Notes: generated by a model from the sequence alone, not told the origin. Counted from the first letter of the stretch, positions 34,745-43,400 are shown. The stretch: DNA of 64,000 nt from Cytobacillus oceanisediminis 2691 (GCF_007678455.1 NZ_VEEP01000002.1:105535-169534); one strand, 5' to 3'. A program made the numbers and translations.

Positions 34745-35508
34745 TTTGCATCCCAGCTCCTGCCGACTTCGATGCCTTCGGATAACAATGTTTCTCTCAA
34801 TTTCACTGCAAAGTCAAGGGCCTGCGGCTCGTCTCCATGGATGCAGATGGTGTCGGCCTGGATGTCAATGTCTGAACCATCAACTGCCGCGACTTTACCT
34901 TCCTTCACCATTCGAATGACCCTTTCCATCACCAGCCTAGCGTCATCAATCATGGCATTAGCCTGCGAACGCGGTGTCAACTTCCCATCAGGCTGATATG
35001 TACGGTCCGCAAACACCTCTTGGGCCACCTGCAGTCCTGTCTCCTTGCCCGCCTTAACAAGGAAGCTCCCGGCAAGACCGAATAATACCAAATTGGAATC
35101 AACATCTGCCACAGCACGGGCAATCGCTTCGGCAGCTGCAAGATCCTTTGCAGCCAGATTGTAAAGGGCTCCATGCGGTTTCACATGGACGATGCTTGTA
35201 TCGCAAGCCTTTGCAGCGGCTGTGAGCGCGCCAATTTGATAGATGGTCAGATTGTATATTTCCCTGGCGCTCATCTTGATTTCTCTTCGGCCGAACCCAT
35301 GCAGGTCCGGAAAGCCAGGATGGGCACCGATTTTCACTCCGTGTGCTTTTGCCATTTTTACCGTATCCATCATGACATTATGGTCTCCTGCATGGTAGCC
35401 GCAGGCGATGTTCGCCGAAGTGATATGCTTCAGCACTTCGCTGTCATTGCCAATTTTAAATACACCGTAGCTTTCCCCTAAGTCACAATTAAGGTCAACC
35501 GATACCAC
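34741..35508 (-). CDS. pxpA: 5-oxoprolinase subunit PxpA (LamB/YcsF family)
   Basis: A 255-residue protein: SVDLNCDLGESYG at the start, TSANIACGYHAGDHNVM, VKIGAHPGFPDLHGFGRREI, and HVKPHGALYN, all marks of LamB/YcsF. The start may be GTG 35508, with GAGG 8 nt upstream, or GTG 35517, which overlaps the pxpB stop. PxpA is thought to act in the ring-opening step. Confidence 0.94.
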   Translation of the reverse strand: MVSVDLNCDLGESYGVFKIGNDSEVLKHITSANIACGYHAGDHNVMMDTVKMAKAHGVKIGAHPGFPDLHGFGRREIKMSAREIYNLTIYQIGALTAAAKACDTSIVHVKPHGALYNLAAKDLAAAEAIARAVADVDSNLVLFGLAGSFLVKAGKETGLQVAQEVFADRTYQPDGKLTPRSQANAMIDDARLVMERVIRMVKEGKVAAVDGSDIDIQADTICIHGDEPQALDFAVKLRETLLSEGIEVGRSWDAK

Positions 35509-35513
35509 TTTCC

Positions 35514-36230
35514 TCACCTCTTTTCATACGTCTTGACCCGGTAGCCGTCACCCATTCTTTTTATACTTATAAATTGCTCCACATTAATTGGCACAAATTT
35601 TATGTAATGTCCTGAACTCAACAAGAACGGCTCTTTCTTTTTCGGCGAAAATAAATTAACAGGTGTTGTGCCGATAATCCTCCAACCGGAAGGAACGTTT
35701 GCAGGGTAAATCCCCGTCTGGTTCCCGCCAATTCCGACAGCTCCCGGTTTCACACTTTGCCTCGGCTTTTCCAGTCTCGGGACAGCCAGGTTTTCCGGAA
35801 GCCCTCCAAGATAAGGGAACCCAGGCATGAACCCCATCATATAGATGAGATATTCTCTATTAGCATGAAGATCGATGACTTCCTGCTCCCCTAAACCATG
35901 ATACTCTGCGACATATCCTAAATCCTCACCATATTCTCCCCCGTAAAAGACCGGTATTTCATAGACCAGCTGCTTGTTTTGCCGGGATGTTCCCGGAATA
36001 TGATTGAGGGTTTTAAGTTGATTGATTAGAGTCTCGTAGGGAATGACATCGGGTTCATAATAAATCGTTAATGTCGTGTAGGCAGGAACGCATTCAATAA
36101 TGCCCTTGACCCTCGCCTGTTCCAGCTTGTTTAAAAAAACAGTTATCTCTTTGTTTATCTTTTCATCTATTGTATCTCCAAAAGAAATACGGACCGCCGA
36201 GTCACCCAGCGGCGAGATCTCAAAACGCAT
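35514..36230 (-). CDS. pxpB: 5-oxoprolinase subunit PxpB (KipI-type)
   Basis: A 238-residue AHS1-domain protein: ISPLGDSAVRISFGD, YMMGFMPGFPYLGGLPENLA, RQSVKPGAVGIGGNQTGIYP and GWRIIGTTP. It pairs with PxpC to form the ATP-dependent half of 5-oxoprolinase. In B. subtilis the same protein also inhibits the sporulation kinase KinA (KipI). ATG 36230 follows AAGGAGG; the ATG at 36251 lies before it. Confidence 0.94.
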   Translation of the reverse strand: MRFEISPLGDSAVRISFGDTIDEKINKEITVFLNKLEQARVKGIIECVPAYTTLTIYYEPDVIPYETLINQLKTLNHIPGTSRQNKQLVYEIPVFYGGEYGEDLGYVAEYHGLGEQEVIDLHANREYLIYMMGFMPGFPYLGGLPENLAVPRLEKPRQSVKPGAVGIGGNQTGIYPANVPSGWRIIGTTPVNLFSPKKKEPFLLSSGHYIKFVPINVEQFISIKRMGDGYRVKTYEKR

Positions 36231-36257
36231 CTTTTCCTCCTTAAAATTCATGATTTG

Positions 36258-36878
36258 TTATGATGAAGCACATGTATCGATAATCACCTTCAATGCCTGA
36301 GTCATCACTTCCTGGGGCAAGGAGGGCAAAGAAGGATTGCGGGCAGACATTTCTGTCGATGCAGGAAAATGGATAAAACCTGCCTTGATAGCCAGGTTAT
36401 TTTTACGGATATGGTTCAAAACCGCATACAATGTGTTATTGCAGATGAATGTACCCGCACTGTTTGAAATTGACGCCGGGATATGCAGCTCCTTCAGGTT
36501 CTTTTCGATTAAACGGTTAGGCAATGTAGAGAATAAGCCATCCGGCCCTTGCTCATCAATCGCCTCGTCCGTTGGGATATTGCCTCTATTATCCGGATAA
36601 GGATCTCCTGAACCGGTATCCTTAATATTGATTCCAATCCGCTCAGGAGTTATTGCCGTCCTGCCTGCAGCCAGTCCGCAGGAAATTACTACATCCGGCT
36701 GGATTTCTTCAATTTTATTGATCAGTTCTTCCGCACACTCGTCATAATTGACCGGCAGCAAAATCGTTTCGATTTCCACATTCCCTATCGAAAACTTCTC
36801 AGCTTCCGAAAGTAATTTTTCAGTAGGATTGATATTCATCTTTCCAAAAGGCTCAAAGCCCGAGATTAAAATTTTCAT
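36258..36878 (-). CDS. pcp: Pyrrolidone-carboxylate peptidase
   Basis: A 206-residue C15 cysteine peptidase that removes N-terminal pyroglutamate from peptides. Catalytic triad regions are visible: Glu in TPERIGINI, Cys in SNSAGTFICNNTLY, His in AGFIHFPAS. As first gene before pxpBAC it supplies 5-oxoproline, which the other three convert to glutamate. Confidence 0.95.
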   Translation of the reverse strand: MKILISGFEPFGKMNINPTEKLLSEAEKFSIGNVEIETILLPVNYDECAEELINKIEEIQPDVVISCGLAAGRTAITPERIGINIKDTGSGDPYPDNRGNIPTDEAIDEQGPDGLFSTLPNRLIEKNLKELHIPASISNSAGTFICNNTLYAVLNHIRKNNLAIKAGFIHFPASTEMSARNPSLPSLPQEVMTQALKVIIDTCASS

Positions 36879-37079
36879 GAATGGTCACTACCTTCTTTAG
36901 GAATTTTCGATTTTAACAAACACTTTTATATTATTCTACCAGAATATTAAGACTTTAACGGAATCTTAAATATTTATATAAGTGTAGGCTACAATAAATT
37001 CACAGTATTTTACAAAAATATATGATAACATTAAAATATTAAGTAAGCGCTTTCTTTATTATATTAAGGAGGATAATGT

Positions 37080-38147
37080 ATGGATAATTTCATTGAACAA
37101 ATTAAGACTCTATCTAATCGGGTAACAAAATTACAAACCACTGTAGTAACTGAAGAAGCTACTAAAACTTCAATTATCATGCCCTTTTTTCAAATATTAG
37201 GGTACGATATCTTTAATCCAGAAGAATTTACGCCTGAGTTCGTTGCGGACGTAGGAATAAAAAAAGGGGAAAAAGTGGATTATGCCATCATGAATGAAGG
37301 CAAGCCTGTAATTTTAATAGAAGCCAAGTCGATAAATGAAAAACTCCAAAAACACGATTCTCAATTATTTAGGTATTTCGGTACTACTTCTGCAAAATTT
37401 GCTATTTTAACAAATGGAATTATTTATAGATTCTATACAGATTTAGAAGAACAGAATAAAATGGACACTTCCCCATTTTTCGAATTCAATATTTTGGATT
37501 TAAAAGATAGTGCACTTATAGAATTAGCTAAATTTAAGAAAAACAGCTTTGACCTAGAAAATATTTTTACAACAGCTTCTGAATTAAAATATCTCAATAA
37601 ACTTAAAGGTTACTTAAACGACCAAGTAGAAACTCCAACTGAAGAATTTGTTAAATTTATGATCAGTCAAATTTATGAGGGGGTTAAAACCAAAAATACT
37701 CTTGAGAAATTTGAACCAATCATTAAAAAGGCATTTAAACAATTTATAAATGAACTTGTTAACGACAAGCTGAATGCAGCATTAAAAACGACTAATTCAG
37801 AAGTGGATGCTCAAAAGGAAGCATCAGCGACCTCTGAAACGATAAAAATTAAGGATGAGCCCCAAGTAGCCACTACTGAAGAAGAAATTGAAGGTTTTGC
37901 TATTGTAAAGATACTAATTAAAGATACAATAGCTGAAGAAAGGATATCATATAGAGATAATCTGAGCTATTTTAATATTTTACTGGATAACAGTATAAGA
38001 AAATGGGTATGTAGGCTGGGATTTAATTCTGCTAACAAATATATTCAATTCAATGATGATGAAAGAACTACTGTTAATATTGATAAAGTTTCTGACATCA
38101 CAAAATATAAGGATAAGCTTATAGAAATATCAAGCAAATATAATTAA
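37080..38147 (+). CDS. Orphan PD-(D/E)XK nuclease of the HsdR N-terminal type
   Basis: A 355-residue protein. The N-terminal half is a type I restriction HsdR_N fold: TSIIMPFFQILGYDIFNPEE, then KVDYAIMNEGKPVILIEAKS with the catalytic Asp and Glu-x-Lys, and LFRYFGTTSAKFAILTNGI. The C-terminal part (about 260-355) is a separate small domain of unknown type. No helicase, HsdM or HsdS is adjacent. The gene is clearly more AT-rich than its neighbours, which suggests transfer. A phage-defence role is possible but unproven. Confidence 0.8.
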   Translation: MDNFIEQIKTLSNRVTKLQTTVVTEEATKTSIIMPFFQILGYDIFNPEEFTPEFVADVGIKKGEKVDYAIMNEGKPVILIEAKSINEKLQKHDSQLFRYFGTTSAKFAILTNGIIYRFYTDLEEQNKMDTSPFFEFNILDLKDSALIELAKFKKNSFDLENIFTTASELKYLNKLKGYLNDQVETPTEEFVKFMISQIYEGVKTKNTLEKFEPIIKKAFKQFINELVNDKLNAALKTTNSEVDAQKEASATSETIKIKDEPQVATTEEEIEGFAIVKILIKDTIAEERISYRDNLSYFNILLDNSIRKWVCRLGFNSANKYIQFNDDERTTVNIDKVSDITKYKDKLIEISSKYN

Positions 38148-38151
38148 AGCG

Positions 38152-38190
38152 AACAGCCAATATTCACATTTAAAGTGAATATTGGCTGTT
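38152..38190 (+). terminator. Perfect hairpin after the HsdR-N gene
   Basis: A 16-bp perfect stem (aacagccaatattcac / gtgaatattggctgtt) with a 7-nt loop. The T run is short, so it may also be a transcript-stabilising structure. The rest of 38148-38379 shows nothing recognisable. Confidence 0.7.
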
Positions 38191-38379
38191 GCACATCTCC
38201 TATTCCTATAAAAGATATGTTTAATCCTTCTGCAAATAACGATTGTAAACAAACCTGAGAAAATGTTCCTAAAAATTTTCATAATTCCATTACTCTCTTT
38301 AAACAGTCTTGAAATAGGGTCTTAATACTTCTCCGTTAATCTGACATTGTTACATAAAACATGCTGAGGAGATGGAGAA

Positions 38380-39207
38380 ATGAAGAAAACATTAATCGGA
38401 ACCGGATTTGCCTTAACCCTCATGCTGAGTCCTTTTCAACAGGCCTTTGCTGCGGAACCTACCACAGGAGAGCTCAGACAGTTTGATACTGTCGCCCACC
38501 GCGGGGCTGCAGGTTATGCCCCCGAGAATACAATCGCTGCATTTGACAAAGGGCTTGAAATGAAAGCAGATTACATCGAACTTGATGTCCAGCGCAGTAA
38601 GGATGGGGAATTGGTCGTGATCCACGACACCACTGTTGATCGGACAACAGATGGTTCTGGGAAAGTTGGTCAACTAACTTTAGAAGAGCTGCGCAGCCTT
38701 GATGCAGGAAGCTTCAAAGGCGAGCAATTCGCCGGTGAAAAAATCCCTACCTTTGAAGAAGTGCTTGACCGCTATCATGGGAAAATCGGTATTTTGATAG
38801 AGTTGAAGTCACCTGAGCTATATCCGGAAATCGAAGAGGCTGTAGCACAGGAATTGAAGGAAAGAAATTTGGACAAGCCGCAGAATGACAAAATCATTGT
38901 CCAATCCTTCAACTTTGAATCAATGAAAAAGATGGACGCACTGCTTCCAAAAGTTCCGATTGGTGTCTTAACCTCTTCAAAACTTCATGCAACTGACGCT
39001 GCCCTTGAGGAATTCGCAACTTACGCTGATTTCTTCAATCCAAGCTATGGCCTGGTTTCTAAAGAGCTTGTCGAAAAGGTGCATAGTCTCGGGATGGAAA
39101 TTCAATCCTGGACGGTACGAAGCCCTGAAGCGGCACAGTTCCTGATTGATATGAAGGTAGATGGCATTATTACTGATTATCCAGATTATATAGATCCGCG
39201 AAACTAA
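38380..39207 (+). CDS. glpQ: Secreted glycerophosphodiester phosphodiesterase
   Basis: A 275-residue enzyme with a signal peptide (1-24, ending AFA-AEP). Catalytic motifs are AHRGAAGYAPENTIAAF (His), ELDVQRSKDGELVVIHD (Glu, Asp, His) and GILIELKSP. The C terminus holds the family end VDGIITDYPDYI. It cleaves glycerophosphodiesters such as those from membrane lipids or teichoic acid, releasing glycerol-3-phosphate outside the cell. Confidence 0.93.
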   Translation: MKKTLIGTGFALTLMLSPFQQAFAAEPTTGELRQFDTVAHRGAAGYAPENTIAAFDKGLEMKADYIELDVQRSKDGELVVIHDTTVDRTTDGSGKVGQLTLEELRSLDAGSFKGEQFAGEKIPTFEEVLDRYHGKIGILIELKSPELYPEIEEAVAQELKERNLDKPQNDKIIVQSFNFESMKKMDALLPKVPIGVLTSSKLHATDAALEEFATYADFFNPSYGLVSKELVEKVHSLGMEIQSWTVRSPEAAQFLIDMKVDGIITDYPDYIDPRN

Positions 39208-39209
39208 CC

Positions 39210-39245
39210 TAAAAAACCTGTCCTACATGGATGGGTTTTTTGTTT
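39210..39245 (+). terminator. glpQ terminator
   Basis: aaaaaacc..tcc pairs with gga..ggtttttt with internal mismatches; long T run. Confidence 0.7.
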
Positions 39246-39300
39246 TTCTTTAAATTTTTAATTTTTAACTTAAAATATTTAATTATTTTTTAAATAAATA

Positions 39301-39329
39301 TTTACATTTTTAATTTCAATACATAAAAT
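39301..39329 (+). promoter_or_regulatory. Sigma-A promoter of the DUF2089 operon
   Basis: TTTACA (39301-39306) and TAAAAT (39324-39329) are 17 nt apart in a very AT-rich region. Confidence 0.75.
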
Positions 39330-39359
39330 ATACTTAAATACCGATGGAAGGAGGCAGTC

Positions 39360-39725
39360 ATGGCATATCCTGTCTTAACAAATTGTCCGGTTTGCAGCCA
39401 AACTCTTAAAATTACCAAGCTGCAATGCAATCATTGTGATACGACGATTGAAAATGAATTCGAACTTTCGAAGCTTGCTTCTTTAACAAAGGAACAGCTT
39501 CAGTTCATCGAGATCTTCCTTGTATCCCGCGGAAATATTAAAGAAGTGGAAAAAGAACTTGGAATCTCTTATCCGACTGTCCGGGGAAAGCTTAACGATA
39601 TTATCACTGCCCTTGGACATGACACGCAAAAGAAAAATGAGCTGGATGAAAAGAAAATTGTAGCAATGCTGGAGAAGGGTGAAATTTCACCTGAGGATGC
39701 AATCAAACTTTTAAAAGGTGAATAG
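39360..39725 (+). CDS. DUF2089 protein (zinc finger plus sigma-like HTH)
   Basis: A 121-residue protein. N-terminal zinc ribbon CPVCSQ and CNHCD (residues 9-29), then a helix-turn-helix (SRGNIKEVEKELGISYPTVR) and a C-terminal helical piece ISPEDAIKLLKG that resembles the SHOCT-like end found in the next protein. DUF2089 proteins are probable transcriptional regulators of small envelope-related operons. GGAAGGAGG precedes the ATG. Confidence 0.85.
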   Translation: MAYPVLTNCPVCSQTLKITKLQCNHCDTTIENEFELSKLASLTKEQLQFIEIFLVSRGNIKEVEKELGISYPTVRGKLNDIITALGHDTQKKNELDEKKIVAMLEKGEISPEDAIKLLKGE

Positions 39726-39737
39726 GGGGAATTTTTG

Positions 39738-40121
39738 ATGAGTGAAGAAATTTCAAAAATTTTAACGATGGTCCAAGATGGAAAAATTGATTCAGAAAAA
39801 GGTGCCCAGCTGATTGCCGTACTAAAGGAGAAGGAAACTTCTGTCTTACCTCAGAAACAAAGTAAATACTTAGACAAAACGCTAAAAATCCGTATTGTGT
39901 CCAAGGAGAATGACAATGTGAACGTCAATGTACCGATCAAGTTGGTAAAGGCGCTTCTCAAAACCGGGTACAGCATCGCTGCGGGAATCCCTCAATCCCA
40001 GCAATACGTGAAAGACCTTGACATCAATATGCTGATCGATGCCATTGAAAATGAACTGGATGGGAACATCGTCGACATCCAATCGGCAAATGGCGATACA
40101 GTTAAAGTCGTCATTGAGTAA
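39738..40121 (+). CDS. SHOCT-like domain protein linked to DUF2089
   Basis: A 127-residue protein. The first 35 residues (SEEISKILTMVQDGKIDSEK) form the short helical SHOCT-like domain seen also at the N terminus of YvlB-type DUF4097 proteins; the rest (KTLKIRIVSKENDNVNVNVP) is a beta-rich domain matching the DUF2089-associated family. Start ATG 39738 follows AGGGGGA. Function unknown; it is made with the DUF2089 regulator and may report on it. Confidence 0.75.
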   Translation: MSEEISKILTMVQDGKIDSEKGAQLIAVLKEKETSVLPQKQSKYLDKTLKIRIVSKENDNVNVNVPIKLVKALLKTGYSIAAGIPQSQQYVKDLDINMLIDAIENELDGNIVDIQSANGDTVKVVIE

Positions 40122-40126
40122 AACAT

Positions 40127-40414
40127 ATGATGAAAATCAAAATCAAAACAGATAAAATCGCATTTTCCCTCCCTGTCCCGTACACAATCTTAAAAGCTGC
40201 CAGTTCGATTCTTGCATCTAAAAGATTCCAAAGCCAGATGCATAAATGGGCAAATCAGGATCTTCAACATAACCAAGTTCCCGCCGTACTATTCACTACT
40301 TTACTAAACAGACAGCTGATGAATGAACTTATCCGCGAACTGGGCAAGCATAAAGGAACTTTGCTAGTTGATGCAAGGTTGCATGATGGCACTGAGGTCA
40401 TGGTAAAATTATAA
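40127..40414 (+). CDS. Hypothetical protein of the DUF2089 operon
   Basis: A 95-residue protein with no recognised family. It begins 5 nt after the SHOCT-like gene without a good ribosome site, so translation is probably coupled. Its N terminus (KIKIKTDKIAFSLPVPYTIL) echoes the middle of the preceding protein (KIRIVSK..VPIKLVKALL), suggesting a shared beta-strand unit; the end (GTLLVDARLHDGTEVMVKL) echoes VDIQSANGDTVKVVIE. It may be a diverged duplicate of that protein's beta domain. Confidence 0.6.
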   Translation: MMKIKIKTDKIAFSLPVPYTILKAASSILASKRFQSQMHKWANQDLQHNQVPAVLFTTLLNRQLMNELIRELGKHKGTLLVDARLHDGTEVMVKL

Positions 40415-40421
40415 AAAAGAA

Positions 40422-40458
40422 AGAAACCCAGGCTTCTTTTTTCCCAAGGCAGGGTTTC
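40422..40458. terminator. Terminator between convergent genes
   Basis: gaaaccc pairs with gggtttc with a long loop containing a T run; serves the DUF2089 operon and possibly the GNAT gene. Confidence 0.55.
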
Positions 40459-40466
40459 TATTATTA

Positions 40467-40985
40467 TCAAAACAGCTTTTCAAAACAAACATATAGTTCA
40501 TGCCCCTCCGGCTTGCCTTCCATCTTGACGGTACCAGTCTGCTTATAGTTTCTTTTATCATAAAATCCGATTGCCCCCTTGTTACCGGAGTACGTATCCA
40601 GCCGGAGTGCAGCATATCCATGGTCTCTGGCAAAATCCTCGGCAAATTGGAGCATCCTGCTTCCAAATCCTCCGCCCTGTGCGGCAGGGTCGATACAAAA
40701 CGAATGTATAACAAGAGGCTTCCCATCTGTATCTGTCCAGTCGGCGTTCTCCCATTCAGGAGCCTGCCACTCGTCGAGCACCATCACTCCAATGGTGGCC
40801 TCCCCTTTTTTCATAACGAACAGCTCTTCCCCCTCCATCGCATTCTCAAAATACTCATGGTTTGGGTATTTCTCATCCCATTGCAAAATGCCTCTTGATT
40901 CAAGATATTCCTTGCAATCGGCAAACATTTCGCCAATTACATGCAAATCTTCTTCTGTAGCGGTTTCGATCTGTTCTTCTTCCAT
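40467..40985 (-). CDS. GNAT-family N-acetyltransferase
   Basis: A 172-residue acetyltransferase. The acetyl-CoA loop is FCIDPAAQGGGFGSRMLQFA (Q/R-x-x-G-x-G/A type), followed by ALRLDTYSGNKGAIGFYDKR. The N-terminal half (CKEYLESRGILQWDEKYPN) resembles YjaB/YtmI-like GNATs, substrate unknown. AAAGGAGC precedes the ATG. Confidence 0.88.
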   Translation of the reverse strand: MEEEQIETATEEDLHVIGEMFADCKEYLESRGILQWDEKYPNHEYFENAMEGEELFVMKKGEATIGVMVLDEWQAPEWENADWTDTDGKPLVIHSFCIDPAAQGGGFGSRMLQFAEDFARDHGYAALRLDTYSGNKGAIGFYDKRNYKQTGTVKMEGKPEGHELYVCFEKLF

Positions 40986-41005
40986 CTCACTGCTCCTTTT
41001 GACTT

Positions 41006-41134
41006 CTATTCGCTGTCTGGTGTTACGTTAAAGAAGTTGGCACTCTTGTCATTTTTCTTTGCTTCATTTTTCTTTTTTTCCATTTTCCCGTCTGATTCAT
41101 AGCTTTGTTTGAACTGAACTTCCTTTTTGGTCAT
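41006..41134 (-). CDS. 42-residue Lys-rich small protein
   Basis: ATG 41134 lies 7 nt after AGGAGGT and gives MTKKEVQFKQSYESDGKMEK, a Lys/Asn-rich middle and NFFNVTPDSE. Highly charged, no helix of membrane type. Size and composition recall small spore or stress proteins, but no family is recognised. It lies between the GNAT gene and the YkvT-like gene on the same strand. Confidence 0.6.
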   Translation of the reverse strand: MTKKEVQFKQSYESDGKMEKKKNEAKKNDKSANFFNVTPDSE

Positions 41135-41237
41135 GGCGGTACCTCCTAGTTTGATACTAGAACAGCACGATTTGCTGTCCATTCCTAACATAGTTTCTCA
41201 GAAGCTAGTTTGTGCCTTTTTTTACCGCTAGATGCAT

Positions 41238-41270
41238 AAAAGCACCGGTTTTTCAATAAACCGGTGCTTT
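41238..41270 (-). terminator. Terminator of the YkvT-like gene
   Basis: aaagcaccggttt pairs with aaaccggtgcttt; T-rich on the minus side. Confidence 0.85.
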
Positions 41271-41274
41271 CAGT

Positions 41275-41904
41275 TCAGTATGCGAAGTTGTGATTGCCAA
41301 TCTGTTTTGTGACTGTTCTTGTAAAAATCCATTGATCTGTGGCCAAGCTTGGATTGTAGTAATATACAGAGCCATAGGAAGGGTCCCAGCCAAGCAATGC
41401 GTCCTTTACGGCATGGTAAGCTATGTAATTCGGCTGAAGCTGATACTGTCCATCATACACTGCGGTAAACGCATTCCTCTGGAAGATGACGTCATAAACT
41501 GTATTCGGGAAATCCTTCGATTCCACCCTGTTTAAAATGACTGCTGCAACTGCTACCTGCCCCTGGTAGCTCTCTCCTCTTGACTCACCGTTCACGACAT
41601 GTGCCATCATATCAATATCATTGATCAATTGGGTTGTCCGCGGTCCCATCCCTCCGGTTGCTTCCAGCCCAAAATCCCTCTGAAACGCCTTGACTGCTTC
41701 AGTAGTAATGGGACCAAAATAACCGGTTGTTTGGTCATTAAAATATCCTAGCTTCTTTAAAACGGATTGAACATATGTAACCTCTGATCCTGCCGATCCC
41801 ATTTTGATTCCAGCAGCCTTTGTTTCAGGCTGTCCGAAAACCAGGACCGCTAAAATGACTGCTGCCGCTGCCAAGCTCTTTATGTACTTCTTCAAATTCT
41901 CCAC
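41275..41904 (-). CDS. SleB/CwlJ-type cell wall hydrolase (YkvT-like)
   Basis: A 209-residue exported hydrolase: signal peptide (1-30), peptidoglycan-binding domain (35-92, SEVTYVQSVLKKLGYFND and TTEAVKAFQRDFGL), then a Hydrolase_2 catalytic domain (95-205, MMAHVVNGESRGESYQGQVA with the catalytic Glu). It is about 100 residues shorter than SleB, lacking the linker, and equals YkvT in length. Probably acts on spore cortex or germinant wall. Confidence 0.9.
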   Translation of the reverse strand: MENLKKYIKSLAAAAVILAVLVFGQPETKAAGIKMGSAGSEVTYVQSVLKKLGYFNDQTTGYFGPITTEAVKAFQRDFGLEATGGMGPRTTQLINDIDMMAHVVNGESRGESYQGQVAVAAVILNRVESKDFPNTVYDVIFQRNAFTAVYDGQYQLQPNYIAYHAVKDALLGWDPSYGSVYYYNPSLATDQWIFTRTVTKQIGNHNFAY

Positions 41905-42111
41905 TCCCGTTCTGTATTATAGGCAATATGCCTGCCGATGCAGTTTCCCACTCACCTCCCCATTTTCTATTCCTTATAAAAGTTCCCTATTTCCGGAATG
42001 GAAAACTCGTCCAAAAGAATGGAAAACATTAAATGAGGTGGTATAAATTTCTTATTTCCGTATCTTTTTGGTCCAGTCAATCGTTTAAAAGCATATATAA
42101 AAATATTTAGC

Positions 42112-42147
42112 TTTACGAAGTTTTACAAATACCCGATAATTGGGTAT
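42112..42147 (+). promoter_or_regulatory. Promoter and candidate operator of the 42-kb MFS gene
   Basis: TTTACG (42112-42117) and GATAAT (42135-42140) are 17 nt apart. A perfect 6-bp inverted repeat (ataccc 42129-42134, gggtat 42142-42147) encloses the -10 box, the position of a repressor site. The remainder of 41905-42111 is AT-rich without other clear features. Confidence 0.5.
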
Positions 42148-42183
42148 ATAAAAATTCCTGAGAAACCGAGAGGCACAAAGTAT

Positions 42184-43386
42184 ATGTGGAGAAATAAGAA
42201 TGTTTGGATTTTATTGACTGGTGAGTTTATTGCCGGATTAGGGCTGTGGCTTGGCATTATTGGAAATCTTGAGTTTATGCAGGAAAGGATTCCTTCTGAC
42301 TTTTTAAAATCGCTGCTGCTGGCAGCCGGTTTGCTTGCAGGCATTGCTGTAGGTCCCCTGGCCGGAAGGTTTACGGATCAATACAGCAAAAAGACAGTCA
42401 TGCTGATTTCAGGGTTCGTTCGGGTGATCAGCGTCGCTTTCATGCTGATAGCCATTCAAACTGGATCAGTATGGTGGATGCTCGTCTTCCTTGTATTGCT
42501 GCAAGTATCCGCTGCATTTTACTTTCCTGCACTCCAGGCGGCGATTCCCCTTGTTGTCGATGAAAAGGACTTACTTCAGTTGAACGGTGTCCATATGAAT
42601 GTTTCTACATTATCACGCATCATCGGGACTGCAGCGGCTGGAATCCTGCTGGTGGCCATTCCATTGAATGCCGTTTATCTCCTGTCGATGGCTGCCTATC
42701 TTGTCCTGTTTGGTCTCACATGGTTTTTACAATTCGAAGAAAAGAAGACAATCATTGCTGCTACAGGTAACCATAAACAGGGATTCAAGGATGTCTTCCC
42801 TGTTATCTTAAAATTGCCGATCGTCATGATGACCTTGATCCTTACCTTGATTCCGCTCATATTTCTCGGAGGCTTCAACCTGGTCGTCATCAATATTAGT
42901 GAACTTCAGGAGAGCTCGGCAATCAAAGGCTGGATCTATACGGCAGAAGGTCTCGCCTTCATGACCGGAGCATTTCTGATCAAACGGATCAGCCACAAGT
43001 TCTCACCTTATAAAATCCTGTTTTCCAGCTCGATGCTGATAGGCTTATCCCAGTTGATGCTGTATTTTGCTTATCAGCCAGTACTGACGATCGTCGCCTT
43101 CCTGATGTTTGGTTTTTCCGTTGGCTGCTTCTTCCCGACTGCAGCGACGATCTTCCAGACAAGGGTACCGAAAGATTTCCATGGCCGCTTCTTCTCGTTC
43201 CGGAACATGATGGACCGGGTCTTCTTCCAGGTCGTCCTGCTCTTAACAGGATTCCTGCTTGACGCAGTCGGGCTTCAAAAAATGAGCGTGATTTTTGGCA
43301 TATTAGCCATATTCATGACGGCAGCCTTCTTCATAAGGTCACGTAATTTAAGAGCCGTCGCCGATCATGAACAGAGTATACGCTAG
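42184..43386 (+). CDS. MFS transporter
   Basis: A 400-residue, 12-helix transporter. The loop after helix 2 reads AGRFTDQYSKKTVMLISGFV, and TRVPKDFHGRFFSFRNMMDR in the second half is typical of the MFS_3 group (macrolide or siderophore exporters). No regulator is adjacent, but its promoter has a palindrome over the -10 box. Ribosome site is weak (GAGAGG). Confidence 0.87.
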   Translation: MWRNKNVWILLTGEFIAGLGLWLGIIGNLEFMQERIPSDFLKSLLLAAGLLAGIAVGPLAGRFTDQYSKKTVMLISGFVRVISVAFMLIAIQTGSVWWMLVFLVLLQVSAAFYFPALQAAIPLVVDEKDLLQLNGVHMNVSTLSRIIGTAAAGILLVAIPLNAVYLLSMAAYLVLFGLTWFLQFEEKKTIIAATGNHKQGFKDVFPVILKLPIVMMTLILTLIPLIFLGGFNLVVINISELQESSAIKGWIYTAEGLAFMTGAFLIKRISHKFSPYKILFSSSMLIGLSQLMLYFAYQPVLTIVAFLMFGFSVGCFFPTAATIFQTRVPKDFHGRFFSFRNMMDRVFFQVVLLLTGFLLDAVGLQKMSVIFGILAIFMTAAFFIRSRNLRAVADHEQSIR

Positions 43387-43400
43387 TCAACTTTTATCCA

